This document shows, piece after piece, positions 1 through 9,521 of a DNA stretch of 64,000 nt. Both the position numbers and the translations under genes were made by a program. Location of the stretch: assembly GCA_039602395.1 (NCBI GenBank), contig JBCNJP010000013.1, forward strand, positions 19,621,068 to 19,685,067, read 5' to 3'. The notes under the pieces were generated by a model, which was not told where the DNA came from, did no database searches, and saw nothing but the letters and a program-made list of their open reading frames with translations. This DNA comes from Deinandra increscens subsp. villosa. Taxonomy: Eukaryota > Streptophyta > Magnoliopsida > Asterales > Asteraceae. Positions within the stretch are counted from its first letter, which is position 1; each line of letters begins with the position of its first letter.

Positions 1-1115
1 GATTTCAGTTTCGGGCGTACCGCTTAGCAGGATCAACTATAGGGCGGTACGCTGTAATCTAAAGGTCCGGTTTCTGTTTTGCATTCCTGGGCGTACCGCT
101 CTGCATGCAGAGATGGTGGGTGGTACGCCCCTGCCTGGCCCGACTATTTTGTCTTTTAGTGCAATTTTCACGTTTAGTCATTTTGGGTCAGAATTGTTTG
201 GGGAATCCATAGTGTACCATATTGGGGTTGATTAACAGTCCGTTTGTGGTTTATAATATGAATCAAAACATAACCCCAACTTCCCGAGCTTTCTATTTAT
301 GGTAAATTTCATTGCTTCGACCCCCGTTTCACCCAAATATCATTAGGGACAGATTTCTTATGGTTGGGTGACCCATTTTCTCATTAGAAACACTGATCAT
401 TTCTGGATTCATATGATCTTTACTTATAAAGTTTCTAATTATAGAAAAATCAACATGCATGCATAAATGGATTGTACCTTGTGGAGATTTCTTTGTACAA
501 TCAAACTTTCTGAATCCCTTGCTCCCTTAGGTCTCCAATTCAACTCCCTGGCACAGAATTGGGGCTGCATGTATGATCCATCATCATAACATGAGTGTAT
601 GATCTTGTGAAACTCCAAAATGACATACTTATGCACAAATCAAGAGACTTTTACCTTGATTGCTCTTCAATCCAGTTCTCATACACTTTGATCCTTATAG
701 ATTGCACATGCAAAGCTGTATCCACAAGCACTAAGGTTGTGAATATGGATCTTTCTAAGTAAATGAGTAATTTTGGAGAAAATGATAGGAATAATGGCTT
801 ACCATTGAAGAGTTGCTCTCCCCCTATGCTCCCAAGGCTTAGAAGTGGAGGAACGGAGGTCTGGAAGTCGCCACAGAGAGCCCTTGGCCGGTTATGAGCA
901 AAGAATCACGAGTGTGTAGCTATAAAGGACAAATTCCTAGTTTTTAACGAACTGAAATCGAGGCGTACCGCCCCAAAATATCCCAATTGGGGCGTACCGC
1001 CCGGATTTTTAGGTAGCGGGTATGCGAAGATCCGATGGGTGCCGCAACCCGACCCGTTTACCATACGGGTCGCGTACCGCCTAGGATTTCCTAATCCTAG
1101 GCGTACCGCCTCAAA
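1..1115. repeat. Intergenic repeat sequence with GCGTACCGC clusters
   Basis: No gene is visible. The word GCGTACCGC or its reverse complement occurs about eight times in two clusters, at 15-130 and 960-1110. The second cluster includes a palindromic arrangement around 1068-1108. The two clusters are about 830 bp apart, and the AT-rich sequence between them has no recognisable coding content. Iterated short words of this kind also occur near the TATA box in the Copia LTRs at 25295 and 60736, so this may be decayed LTR or leader sequence. That link is inference. Confidence 0.45.
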
Positions 1116-1166
1116 TCGTGATTCAGAGATTTTTGAATATTTCTTGTTTGAAAATTCCAGCTCGGA

Positions 1167-3190
1167 TCATATTTTAGGTACAAAGGTTACATGAAGTAGG
1201 AGATGCATGGCTTCAAGCTTGTCATCTTTTTCCTTTAAATCTTTCAGGTAATCAGAAAATTGATCCTGTTTTTGTTTCTCGAGGTTTTCCACTAAGGCTC
1301 TGGAACTGTTCAAATACTTCTCAACATCAGATAACCTGGAAGAAATAGCAGCATTAGATTGGGCCAACTCATGGTTTTCTTTTTGGAGCATCTAAGCTTT
1401 TTCCTGCAGATCCGGCTTCGCAACCGCAGCTAGTTTCGTATTCAGTGCTTGAAGTTGGAACTCAGCTTTGATCCAACAGTTGTAGAGTTCAGGAATGACG
1501 GTGTTGTTCATAGCATAAGAAGAAACAACTTTTGATGCGAATTCTGGAGCTGGCATATCCGAGCGTCTCACGTCACCTGGACCGATAACCTTCAGAAAGA
1601 AATCTTTTGCATATGTTGGATCCGACAGGCTGTCTCTGTTGGTAATATTCCAAGTAGGCATAAATAATTCATCAAGTCCCAGAGGGGATTTGTTGCGAGA
1701 CGCCATCAGTTTAGCTTCATTGCGGATCCACATCGCATCTGTAAAATTGGTGAGAGTAGAGGAAGAGCCAAAGTTTGAGGTACCACTGGTGAAGAGCTGG
1801 GTTGATAAGGGTGACGCTGAGACAACCGGTGATGGAACCATGGTTTGGGTAAAAGCTGGAGGAAGTTCACATCCAGGAGTGGAAATTGTGGGAGATGGAG
1901 TACTTGCTAGGTCTATGGTCTGGCAAGGTGATCGAATAAAGTCATCAAAAGAAGTATTCACTAAGTGTGTTAAACTGGGAGGTGACATGACAGACATATT
2001 TTCATCTTCGGATGGTGGTGAGGGGGTTCTTTGAGGAATTTCACCTCCAAGGTGTTCAGAAAGGGCTTCAACAGTGCTTGAAATCTTTTCTTTTGAACGA
2101 GTGATTGGTGACTTACGGGTCTTCTTAGGGGCAGTTTCATCCTCCTCTCCTTCTGCTTCAGTAGTACCTTTGGTGGGTTTGGCACATCTTTTCTTCCTTT
2201 TTTGAATTGCCGGAGAAGGAGGACAAGATTCTTTCTGAGGAGAAGTTAAAGTTGATGGTGGGGTTCTTGAAGGGGTGAGAGTTTCATCAACAGTAGCTTC
2301 AACGGTAGTATCAGGTGGTGCATCAGTAAACGCTTTAGTAGTAACAGTGGGAGGTGTTGTGGAAGAGCTTGTTTCTTTTCCGGTGTCGGTTTTGCTGAAT
2401 TTCAGTTGGTTGAAGTCCTTAATTTGTAGTGCATCGAACAGATCCATGGCTGCATGTAAAAAAAAGTTATAACATATCAAGAAAAATAAATGGTAAGAAG
2501 GATTCTTATAAAGAAAAACGCACTTTCTCCCTCGCATAAGATAACAGGACGCATCCGAGGAAAAAACCAGTTCTTGATGAACTTTGGGTGAACAAATTTG
2601 CCAATAAGTTCGTATGTGGCTTGATGAACTTTGGCTTTTTTAGGAATAACATCATGAACAATTAACCTAGTGTCACGCTATTTCATGGTTTCAGGGAGAC
2701 ACAAATCGTCAAGGTAGAAAAATTGGTTTTTCCATTGACGGTTCATGGGTGGCTTTCTGGTAAAAAGATGAGAGATATCTCTACGTTTTTCAAAAGTATA
2801 CCAATCACCCGACATGGTAAGTCGATAAAAGGCGTGGAACCGGATTAATTGGGGTTCTAGGTTAAGGGCTATGCATGATAGCTCAAAGTGGTTCAGGATG
2901 CTCAAGGCAGTGGGGTTACATTGTGAAAAGTGAATTTCAAAGTAGGTTAAAGCTTCGCAAAGAAAAGGGGTGAAAGGAATCCTTTAATTGGCCATCCGAA
3001 TAGAATCAAGATACAGGCCGAATTTTTTATTAGGAAACGGGTAAATGGGTTTCTTTTTTGTTGAAAGAATGGGGTTTAGATTTCGTGGAATTCGAAATTC
3101 TTTCACAAAATCATCCAATTCATCTTGGGAAATCAGGGGGTAGGAGATTGGGAGGTTATGTTTGGAAGAGACCTTTTTAGTTTCGGCCAT
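1167..3190 (-). pseudogene. Decayed gypsy-type plant transposon ORF (PF04195-like), broken
   Basis: The fragments are collinear on the minus strand. The first (3190 to 2984) starts MAETKKVSSKHNLP and holds a conserved FVKEFRIPRNLNP block. After an in-frame stop the same frame runs on through 2905-2678 with DWYTFEKRRD and FFYLDD blocks. Then comes a low-complexity Ser/Thr/Pro and Lys-rich region (2452 to 1392), and finally a coiled coil (1391 to 1167, heptad-like Leu/Glu/Lys). This order matches plant proteins annotated as 'transposase (putative) gypsy type', an accessory ORF of LTR elements and not a true transposase. The start at 3190 was chosen because the conserved block begins just after it and a TATA box lies about 140 bp upstream. 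Several stops and frameshifts make it non-functional. Family assignment is from memory of the motif order. Confidence 0.6.
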
Positions 3191-3325
3191 GGGAAAGGAG
3201 TGTAGAAACCAATGGTAAAAGAAGAAAGTAAGAAAGGAAAGCTGACCTTGGGTAAGAATGGCGATAAAAGTAATGGCAGAGAGGATGGAAGTTTCTGGTA
3301 AATTTTTTGAGGAAGAAGGAAAGGG

Positions 3326-3336
3326 GTATATATAGG
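3326..3336 (-). promoter_or_regulatory. TATA box upstream of the antisense gypsy-type ORF
   Basis: The minus strand reads CCTATATATAC, about 136 nt upstream of the ATG at 3190. That spacing suits a plant core promoter plus a short 5' UTR. Function is inferred from position only. Confidence 0.4.
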
Positions 3337-3464
3337 CAGGTAAATAAGCGGTTTTGGTAGCGGTTTTGACAAGGTAGTTTTGCAAAAGCGGTTTTTATGG
3401 AGGGTAAATATGGAAGGAGAATTTTGAAAATTTTTGAAAAAGGTATTTTTTAATTACTTTTGAT

Positions 3465-3950
3465 TGTGACAGGTAACCGAATGGTTTAAAGATTCGACAC
3501 GCAGCATTAAGAGGTGATTGAAAGCCTTGATGACGGTTGTATGTGTCAGAGTGTACAGATGCAAATGTCGGATATGTAAACGACCGTCTGTATTCGGAAG
3601 TAAGTCTATTAACTTCATTTGTTCACTTAATAGACTTGGGGGACTTGATGAAGTAAGCGATGATTCGGATGTGTATTACACATCCGATCGCTTACTTCCA
3701 AGTCCTTCGGAAATGATGTTTGCCAGAGGTGTTGTGCAGGTATAGGTAAATGCGATCTTGCAGATGCGAAGCTGGAAGATCGTGTGCAAAGCCTATAAAT
3801 ACCCGAAACATAAAAGTAGTTTAGGGGTTCAGATTCATTTGTAACTTTGTACTTACACATGCGGCTGTACTTTCTCTCTCTATAATAATCAATAAAAACT
3901 TACTTTCTCCATTATTATCTTATACCTTTCCATTATTCTTATACCTGATT
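3465..3950 (+). mobile_element. Plus-strand LTR-like block of a Ty3/gypsy-type element
   Basis: It has the order expected of an LTR: a U3-like region with a long imperfect hairpin (3641-3705), a TATA box TATAAATA at 3794-3801, pyrimidine-rich sequence, an AATAAA polyadenylation-like signal at 3891-3896, then CCTGATTTGGCGGCA near 3950. Boundaries are approximate, since I found no second LTR or target-site duplication. The gypsy-type ORF next to it is on the opposite strand, which fits Tat-lineage elements that carry an antisense ORF next to the 3' LTR. Confidence 0.45.
3641..3705. repeat. Long imperfect inverted repeat in the LTR U3
   Basis: The left arm GACTTGATGAAGTAAGCGAT...CGGATGTGTA pairs with the right arm TACACATCCGATCGCTTACTTCCAAGTC with small bulges, and the loop is almost absent. 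Confidence 0.75.
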
Positions 3951-4039
3951 TGGCGGCAAATTACCATTGGTTATTACTTGCTTTTTCAGCTGACTTAATA
4001 ATTCTCATGTTGGAGGGTTGTTACTGGGACAATTATCAC

Positions 4040-4700
4040 CCTGTGACTAGGAATCTTAATCGTGTCATGTTGGTGGGTTGATTTCTTCAACCCTAACCCA
4101 ACCCATGTAACCTATTCGTTTCGTGTCGTGTTGACCCACTTAAGTTCTTGTCGTGTTCGGGTTGTGTTTCAGGTCAACCCGTTTTATATTTATTTATAAA
4201 TATTAGTAAAACCTAATGACTTAGTAATGATATTAACAATTAATTAATATACTCAAATGGAATATATATATATATATTTTTTGTAATTGGTCCTTTGTTT
4301 TTGTTTGTGTCTTTCCCCGGTCTGAATTAATATTTAATAATCTATGATTATATAGTTAACTTGATATAAGAAGGAGCAAGTGGAACGTATTAGAGATTGT
4401 TGAAAGAAAAAGTTGATGTAAAAGTAAATTAAACAACTTTTAAAAGTTTATATATAAAGATAAAAGTTAAAAATCAAAATATATAAGTTTAAATATTAAT
4501 ATTTTTATCTCTTCAACATAAATATTTACACTTCAAAAACTCTTAGGCGGGTTAACAGGTTGACCCACTTATTAAACGGGTCATTTTTCGGTTAAACTAT
4601 TTAAGAAAACGGGTCATATAAGCTGACCTAAAACCTGTTTTTTCTCGTGTCGTATACGGGTCATGTTTCGGGTCGTGTCAGGAATTGTTGACCCTACCTG
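4040..4700. mobile_element. Probable non-autonomous DNA transposon (GGGTCA/TGACCC-rich ends)
   Basis: The GC-richer ends carry repeated, partly inverted words (GTGTTGACCCACTT, AGGTCAACCCG, ACGGGTCAT, GGGTCGTGTCAGG) around an AT-rich core without coding potential. This layout is common for hAT-like non-autonomous elements in plants. I could not fix exact terminal repeats or a target duplication. Confidence 0.35.
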
Positions 4701-4718
4701 TGACGCCTTAACGCGTTG

Positions 4719-5480
4719 TTACGTGTGCAAAGTTTGTTCTTGGTGTTCCAGATTGCGTTGATGCTTTCTCTTTGCTCCAGTTCCGATCAGATTCAAACGT
4801 GATGGTTCAAAAATCATATTAGAGATCCCATTCGATTGGATCAGGCCGGTCCAACTTTGATTTTGATTTCTACATAATATTGAAAGATTGATACATTCTG
4901 CTGTGTGCGTTCTATCAGACATCTATATGTTATGTTTATTTAGGATGTATTATTATTTTTCTTTAATATTTAAAAAAAAAAACCCCGCATAATGTTAAAA
5001 ATGAACCAGCGAAAATATATATAAAGAAAGGAATTGAAGGAAGGCTTTGGATAGAAGTAAGCTGAACTCTAATACGCGTGGGCATGTCAGAACAAAACAA
5101 AAAGACATGGATCCTTCACCTAATAAGACAACAAAAGTACACAAGAATATTATATTATATTGTATATAAACATGGAGCAAAGAACCCACCCACGAAGCCA
5201 TGGCCTGCCGCACACGAATGGTATCTATCACCTCATCATTTATTTTCAATTTAATTACTCCAGCTCAACGACTTTCCGTACTTTTAATAAAGAAAATTTA
5301 TACATGTAAATATGTAATTAAACGAATGTATGGCTTTTAATTAACACATGATAGCTCGCCATCGATGTATAGAAAGGTTTAACTTGTAACGAAACATTCT
5401 TGTTACAAATATATCATTAACTTTACCATTCATTTTGCTTAATTTGTTTTGAATGAATAAATAATTTAGATGATATATTG
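4719..5480. other. AT-rich intergenic sequence, nothing recognised
   Basis: Short chance ORFs only. No domain, RNA gene or clear repeat structure was seen. Confidence 0.6.
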
Positions 5481-5488
5481 AGTCTCGG

Positions 5489-6487
5489 ATGCAATGGCGG
5501 ATACAAGATTTTATTTCTGGAGGGTCCTTTTTTTTCAAAGATCTTTTTATATCAATATCGAATATAAATTTTTCGGGTTGGGTAAAATAATATTATACGA
5601 TATCATAAAAATTTTCAATTGTCCCTAAAATAAAGTTCAATCATGTATCAACTAACTAATACTAAATTTCAAGTTTCATTCATGAATCAACTAATTCATG
5701 TATTAACTATCTAGTATCATTTTCAAGTTTATAATCAAATATACAAAAGAATAGATATACTAATCCATGAATTTGGTTGTCAAGAGTCAAGGTTTACACC
5801 CAAAGTCGCCAAATATTTATCAAATGTCCTCCCTAAACAACAAATCAAATTCAAAATCTGCTTTTAATCGCTAAAATTAGGTCAATGTAGCATAAAAAAT
5901 TGGAACATTTTGGGCAAAATTTTATAACAATTTTTAACAATCTTTGTAAAATACATTAAACATATCAATCTTTGTAACAATTTAAGCAAAATTGTGAAAG
6001 AGTGAGAGCCGACTGAGAGTGCTGCTACCGGTCAAGGGAGGGGACGACAGACGAAGACTGAGTTAGGGCTTAGGGCCAGCCGAGAGAGACTAAGTTAGGG
6101 CTTAGGGCTGCTGTGCTGGTGGAAGAGACTGGAGAGAGAGAGCTAGAGAGGAGTCGGGACCAGGGAGGAAACATGAAAGGCGGAGAGACTAGAGAGCGTT
6201 GCTGGCTGCTGTGACTAGGGTTTTTTTACCCTATTCCCGTTTCCGAGTTTAAAAAAAGGCAAAAAAAAAATAGTAAAAAAAGGCCTAAACCAAGGCTTGA
6301 ACTTAGGACGCCTGAAACTAAAGTCACGCGACCTACCGTTAAACCATATTGAATTTTGTTGATAGACTGGGGGTCAATTAAATTTATTTATAGGGGTTAT
6401 TGGAATTTTCGTTTAATAATATTTTACTAGTAGTACAAAATCGATGAGGGTTGCTTGACCCCTCTTCTAAGCAGGTCCGTCACTTCT
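5489..6487. mobile_element. Probable non-autonomous DNA transposon, about 1 kb
   Basis: The left end has ATGGCGGATACAAG...TCTGGAGGGTCC. The right end, read in reverse complement, has AGTGACGGACCTG...AGAGGGGTCAAG, which gives imperfect terminal inverted similarity. The interior has no coding potential. It holds purine-rich repeats (GAGAGAG, GCTTAGGGC) at 6000-6190 and, near 6290-6350, a stretch resembling a reversed tRNA T-arm and anticodon region. Ends are approximate. Confidence 0.4.
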
Positions 6488-6853
6488 GGGATGATAATGC
6501 ATGCTTTTAATTAGATGATTTAAAATTCTCCATTCAAAATAGTTCTTACTTCCGACCTTTTAAAATTATAAAAACAGAACAAAACAAAAACAAAAAGAAA
6601 AAAAAATGCGTGCAATGATGGACGGATAAAAACAGAAATCTCACCAACTATAGAAAATGGATACTGTCGGTGGTCAAAAACATCTCATAGTATTTAACAC
6701 ATTTTAATCAACACATATATATTATATACATATATTGTAGCTCTAGCTATCTTCCTTGAGGCTTTCGTGTATGAACCAAACTCCTCCTCTTGTCTTTTTC
6801 TACTCCTTTCACTCACCATCTTTCCAATTAAATAACCGGCCCCTTATTTATAA

Positions 6854-6864
6854 CTATATATATA
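6854..6864 (+). promoter_or_regulatory. TATA box of the kinase gene
   Basis: CTATATATATA lies about 99 nt upstream of the ATG at 6963. A pyrimidine-rich leader between them (CTTCATTTGCG..., TTTCTTCAAGC...) looks like a plant 5' UTR. The transcription start was not determined. Confidence 0.5.
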
Positions 6865-6962
6865 CCTTTTCTTCATTTGCGTCACATTCAATATATACTA
6901 TCAACCTTTAATTTCTTCAAGCAACCTCCGTAGCTCCATCACTTTATCGCTCCACTCCATCA

Positions 6963-7949
6963 ATGGTTTTTCTCAATTACTCATTTTGTTGCTTCTCCGT
7001 CTCCGATAAAGTCACCGATTGTAGCAGAAGTACTACTGACCTCACCACCACCCAAAAAACTCTCAGCAGCAACAACTTTTCATGGGATGACATAACCAGG
7101 AATTTGTCTGCTCAGATCGGTTCGGGTGGATTTAGCACGGTCTACCTAGCTCACCTACCGGATTCCGGCCTAACCGCCGCGGCCGTCAAGATACAATCCG
7201 CTTGCACCGAGCGGCTGGCGCAAATTCACGACCAAGAGCGTCAAATCTTGACCCGACTAAACCACCCAAACATTGTCAAGTTTCTTGGACACTGCAGTAA
7301 TGATAGAGAGGAAGAGCGTGCGCTCTTGTTCGAGTATGCACCCAACGGCACTCTACACGATAAGCTTCACCGGCTCACATGGAAAACCAGAACCCTGATT
7401 GCCTTCCAACTGGCTTCAGCCATGGAGTATCTTCATGGCATTCAAATCATCCATGCGGACATCAAGGCTTCCAATATACTTTTAGACGATAACCTAAACT
7501 GCAAACTATGCGACTTTGGATCCGCCAAGACAGGCTTCACTTCCATGGTTTTGCCTCCATCTTCAACCAAGATGAACAGACTCATGATACTTGGATCCCA
7601 GGGTTACATGGATCCTCATTATCTGAAAACCGGATTGGTTTCAAAGAAGAATGATGTTTACAGCTACGGAGTTGTCCTCCTTGAGCTTATTACGGGGAGA
7701 GAAGCGTTTAGTTTGGAGAGGGGGGAGAGGTTGACGGAGATTATGGGTCCGGTGGTGAGCGGGGCTGTGGGAGTGGAGAAGCTGGTGGATCCACGGCTGA
7801 GATCATACCGTGGGTTCGATTTGGAAGAGGTGAAGGCTATGGTTATGTTGGCGGGGAAGTGTATTGGTTGCTCGCCCATGCTTAGGCCTTGTGCAGCTGA
7901 AATTGTAGCATCTATGAAGAACAAGTTTAAATCACTTACTCATTTATGA
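6963..7949 (+). CDS. Receptor-like cytoplasmic kinase, intronless, 328 aa
   Basis: This is a Ser/Thr protein kinase domain with no extracellular region. It has a Gly-loop GSGGFSTV (53-60), the ATP-binding Lys in AAAVKIQ (K76), an alpha-C Glu (E92), catalytic loop HADIKASN (164-171), DFG (184-186) and an activation segment ending GYMDPHY (214-220). The usual Arg before the catalytic Asp is Ala, so it is a non-RD kinase, a type often linked to immune or surface-receptor signalling. There is no signal peptide or convincing membrane span. A CC pair at residues 9-10 could be lipid-modified, but Gly2 is absent, so N-myristoylation is excluded. The closest remembered relatives are Arabidopsis kinases annotated like At1g33260 and At4g10390 (from memory). 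The ORF is complete, with G at +4 and TGA at 7947. It is the only host gene seen in 64 kb, and transposons border it on both sides. Confidence 0.93.
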   Translation: MVFLNYSFCCFSVSDKVTDCSRSTTDLTTTQKTLSSNNFSWDDITRNLSAQIGSGGFSTVYLAHLPDSGLTAAAVKIQSACTERLAQIHDQERQILTRLNHPNIVKFLGHCSNDREEERALLFEYAPNGTLHDKLHRLTWKTRTLIAFQLASAMEYLHGIQIIHADIKASNILLDDNLNCKLCDFGSAKTGFTSMVLPPSSTKMNRLMILGSQGYMDPHYLKTGLVSKKNDVYSYGVVLLELITGREAFSLERGERLTEIMGPVVSGAVGVEKLVDPRLRSYRGFDLEEVKAMVMLAGKCIGCSPMLRPCAAEIVASMKNKFKSLTHL

Positions 7950-8386
7950 TATCAAGATGCTTTCAATCTAGTCTCCTCTTGTTAATTGATTTTTCCAATT
8001 TTGTTCCTTGTATTAGCATCTGAAAGATCATATTAACATCCGAAAGAACTATATATGTTTTTCTAGATTTTTAGTTTTTACATTTGTATCTAAGGGTGTA
8101 CGTTGAGAGCGGAAAATTTGCCCACTTATATTTTCTTTATAAGAGAGTCTATTTTAGAACAAATTAAGTTATTTTTAAATTAAATTATATAAACGGCGTG
8201 TACTTTTTATTTTGCTGATATCTTTTTGTATTTTTCCTTTTATCATTATAAAAATTCTTGGGTTGGTATTAAGGTTAAAAATAAACGTGATCTATTTTAC
8301 ATTTAGACAATATATGTGCGGACAAAATGGCACGGATATGAAAGATCGAATCCGTCATGACAAACATTATCTCCCTCTCTCCCCCG
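7950..8386. other. 3' flank of the kinase gene, AT-rich
   Basis: It contains the probable 3' UTR of the kinase and AT-rich spacer. No further gene is seen. Confidence 0.6.
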
Positions 8387-8411
8387 TGTGTGTGTATATA
8401 TATATATATAG
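8387..8411 (+). repeat. (GT)n(AT)n microsatellite
   Basis: GTGTGTGTGT runs directly into ATATATATATATAT. It precedes the sequence into which the gypsy element inserted. Confidence 0.95.
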
Positions 8412-8460
8412 GTGAAAGTTTGAATATAAAGGACTTAAATCGTGCGAAGTGTAGGAAGGA

Positions 8461-8465
8461 CTCTC
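8461..8465. other. Target-site duplication CTCTC (left), gypsy element
   Basis: It matches CTCTC at 23259-23263, just past the other LTR end. Confidence 0.75.
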
Positions 8466-9098
8466 TGCCACATCTCAACGGACGACGGAAACGTCAGGGT
8501 GCGTTGATTGTCCAGATGCTCATGACAACTAAATATGTTGCAATATACTTAAACATGCCAAATTTCATTACATGATAACAGTATTACATGGAATCGATAA
8601 AATACAACATAACACATAAACAATATTAAATTATTAAACTAAGTCCAGCCTATCGTGATCATATAAAGCATCAAATCATGCCTGCAACATGTATAAGATA
8701 AAGTGTCAACTACAAAGTAGTTGGTGAATAAACATAGGTTTATAGCATACATATAGATTTAAAATATGCGATTATATGTCAAGTGAAACATTCATATGAT
8801 ATGATCAACAAGTAATGATTAATGATTGTCATGTATCAATCCTCTGACGATATAAGGAGCAATCACCCATCAAAAATTAGTTCATTTTCGACTTCGTGGG
8901 TGGGTCGTCAACCAATAGCTATTATTGTTACCATAGGCACGGGGTCGTTAATGATACACGAGCGACTAACGATTAGTGACTAACGAATACCAACTTCCAC
9001 ACACTTTCCATCCACACACAAGTTTCACACACACATAGAATTAACACATTGAGCACATAAGATCGCATAATTTGTTTAAAGAATAATACGTTTGATGG
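8466..9098 (-). repeat. Gypsy 3' LTR, distal part
   Basis: It is collinear with 20679-21317. It ends with GATGG, where the 6-kb Copia element is inserted, and resumes at 15120. The start TGCCACATCTC corresponds to TGTCACACCCC in the other LTR. Confidence 0.85.
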
Positions 9099-9521
9099 TG
9101 TAGGTCCGGAAACAACAACTAATCACGATATTTTAATCACAAACGAGTGCGGAATCCTCGTTTATGATTGATTCAAGATAGAGAAGAGAAGAAACACGAA
9201 GAATACGATGATTAAACGTTAAAAACCTAATCTTGCACACAAGATGAACTTGTCGGGTACAAAACAGTAAATCCTAAACACTCTTGTCTCTCTCTAAAAT
9301 CGTAAACTCAAGCTCCTAATGAGGAGGTCAAGTGGGGTTTATATAGGCACCCCAATGGGTTTACTATTGGGCCCCTTGTGGATCATAAACCCAATAGTAA
9401 ACCCAAACCCAATCATAAACTAGCCTAAATACAATAGCAAACTAGCCTATGATTCTAATGAAACCCTCTAAGCCCAGCCCAACTTATTTAATATTACAAG
9501 CCTCATAATCTAGCCTCTACA
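9099..9521 (-). repeat. Element I 3' LTR, 423 bp
   Basis: On the minus strand it starts TGTAGAGGC and ends GGACCTACA, with a TATA-like CCTATATAAACC. It differs from the other LTR at three sites. Confidence 0.95.

Noticed and set aside
1639..2034. 131-aa plus-strand frame
   Set aside because: It is the antisense shadow of the Ser/Thr/Pro-rich part of the gypsy-type ORF.
8212..8575. Short frames around the microsatellite at 8400
   Set aside because: They read through simple repeats and the start of the gypsy LTR.
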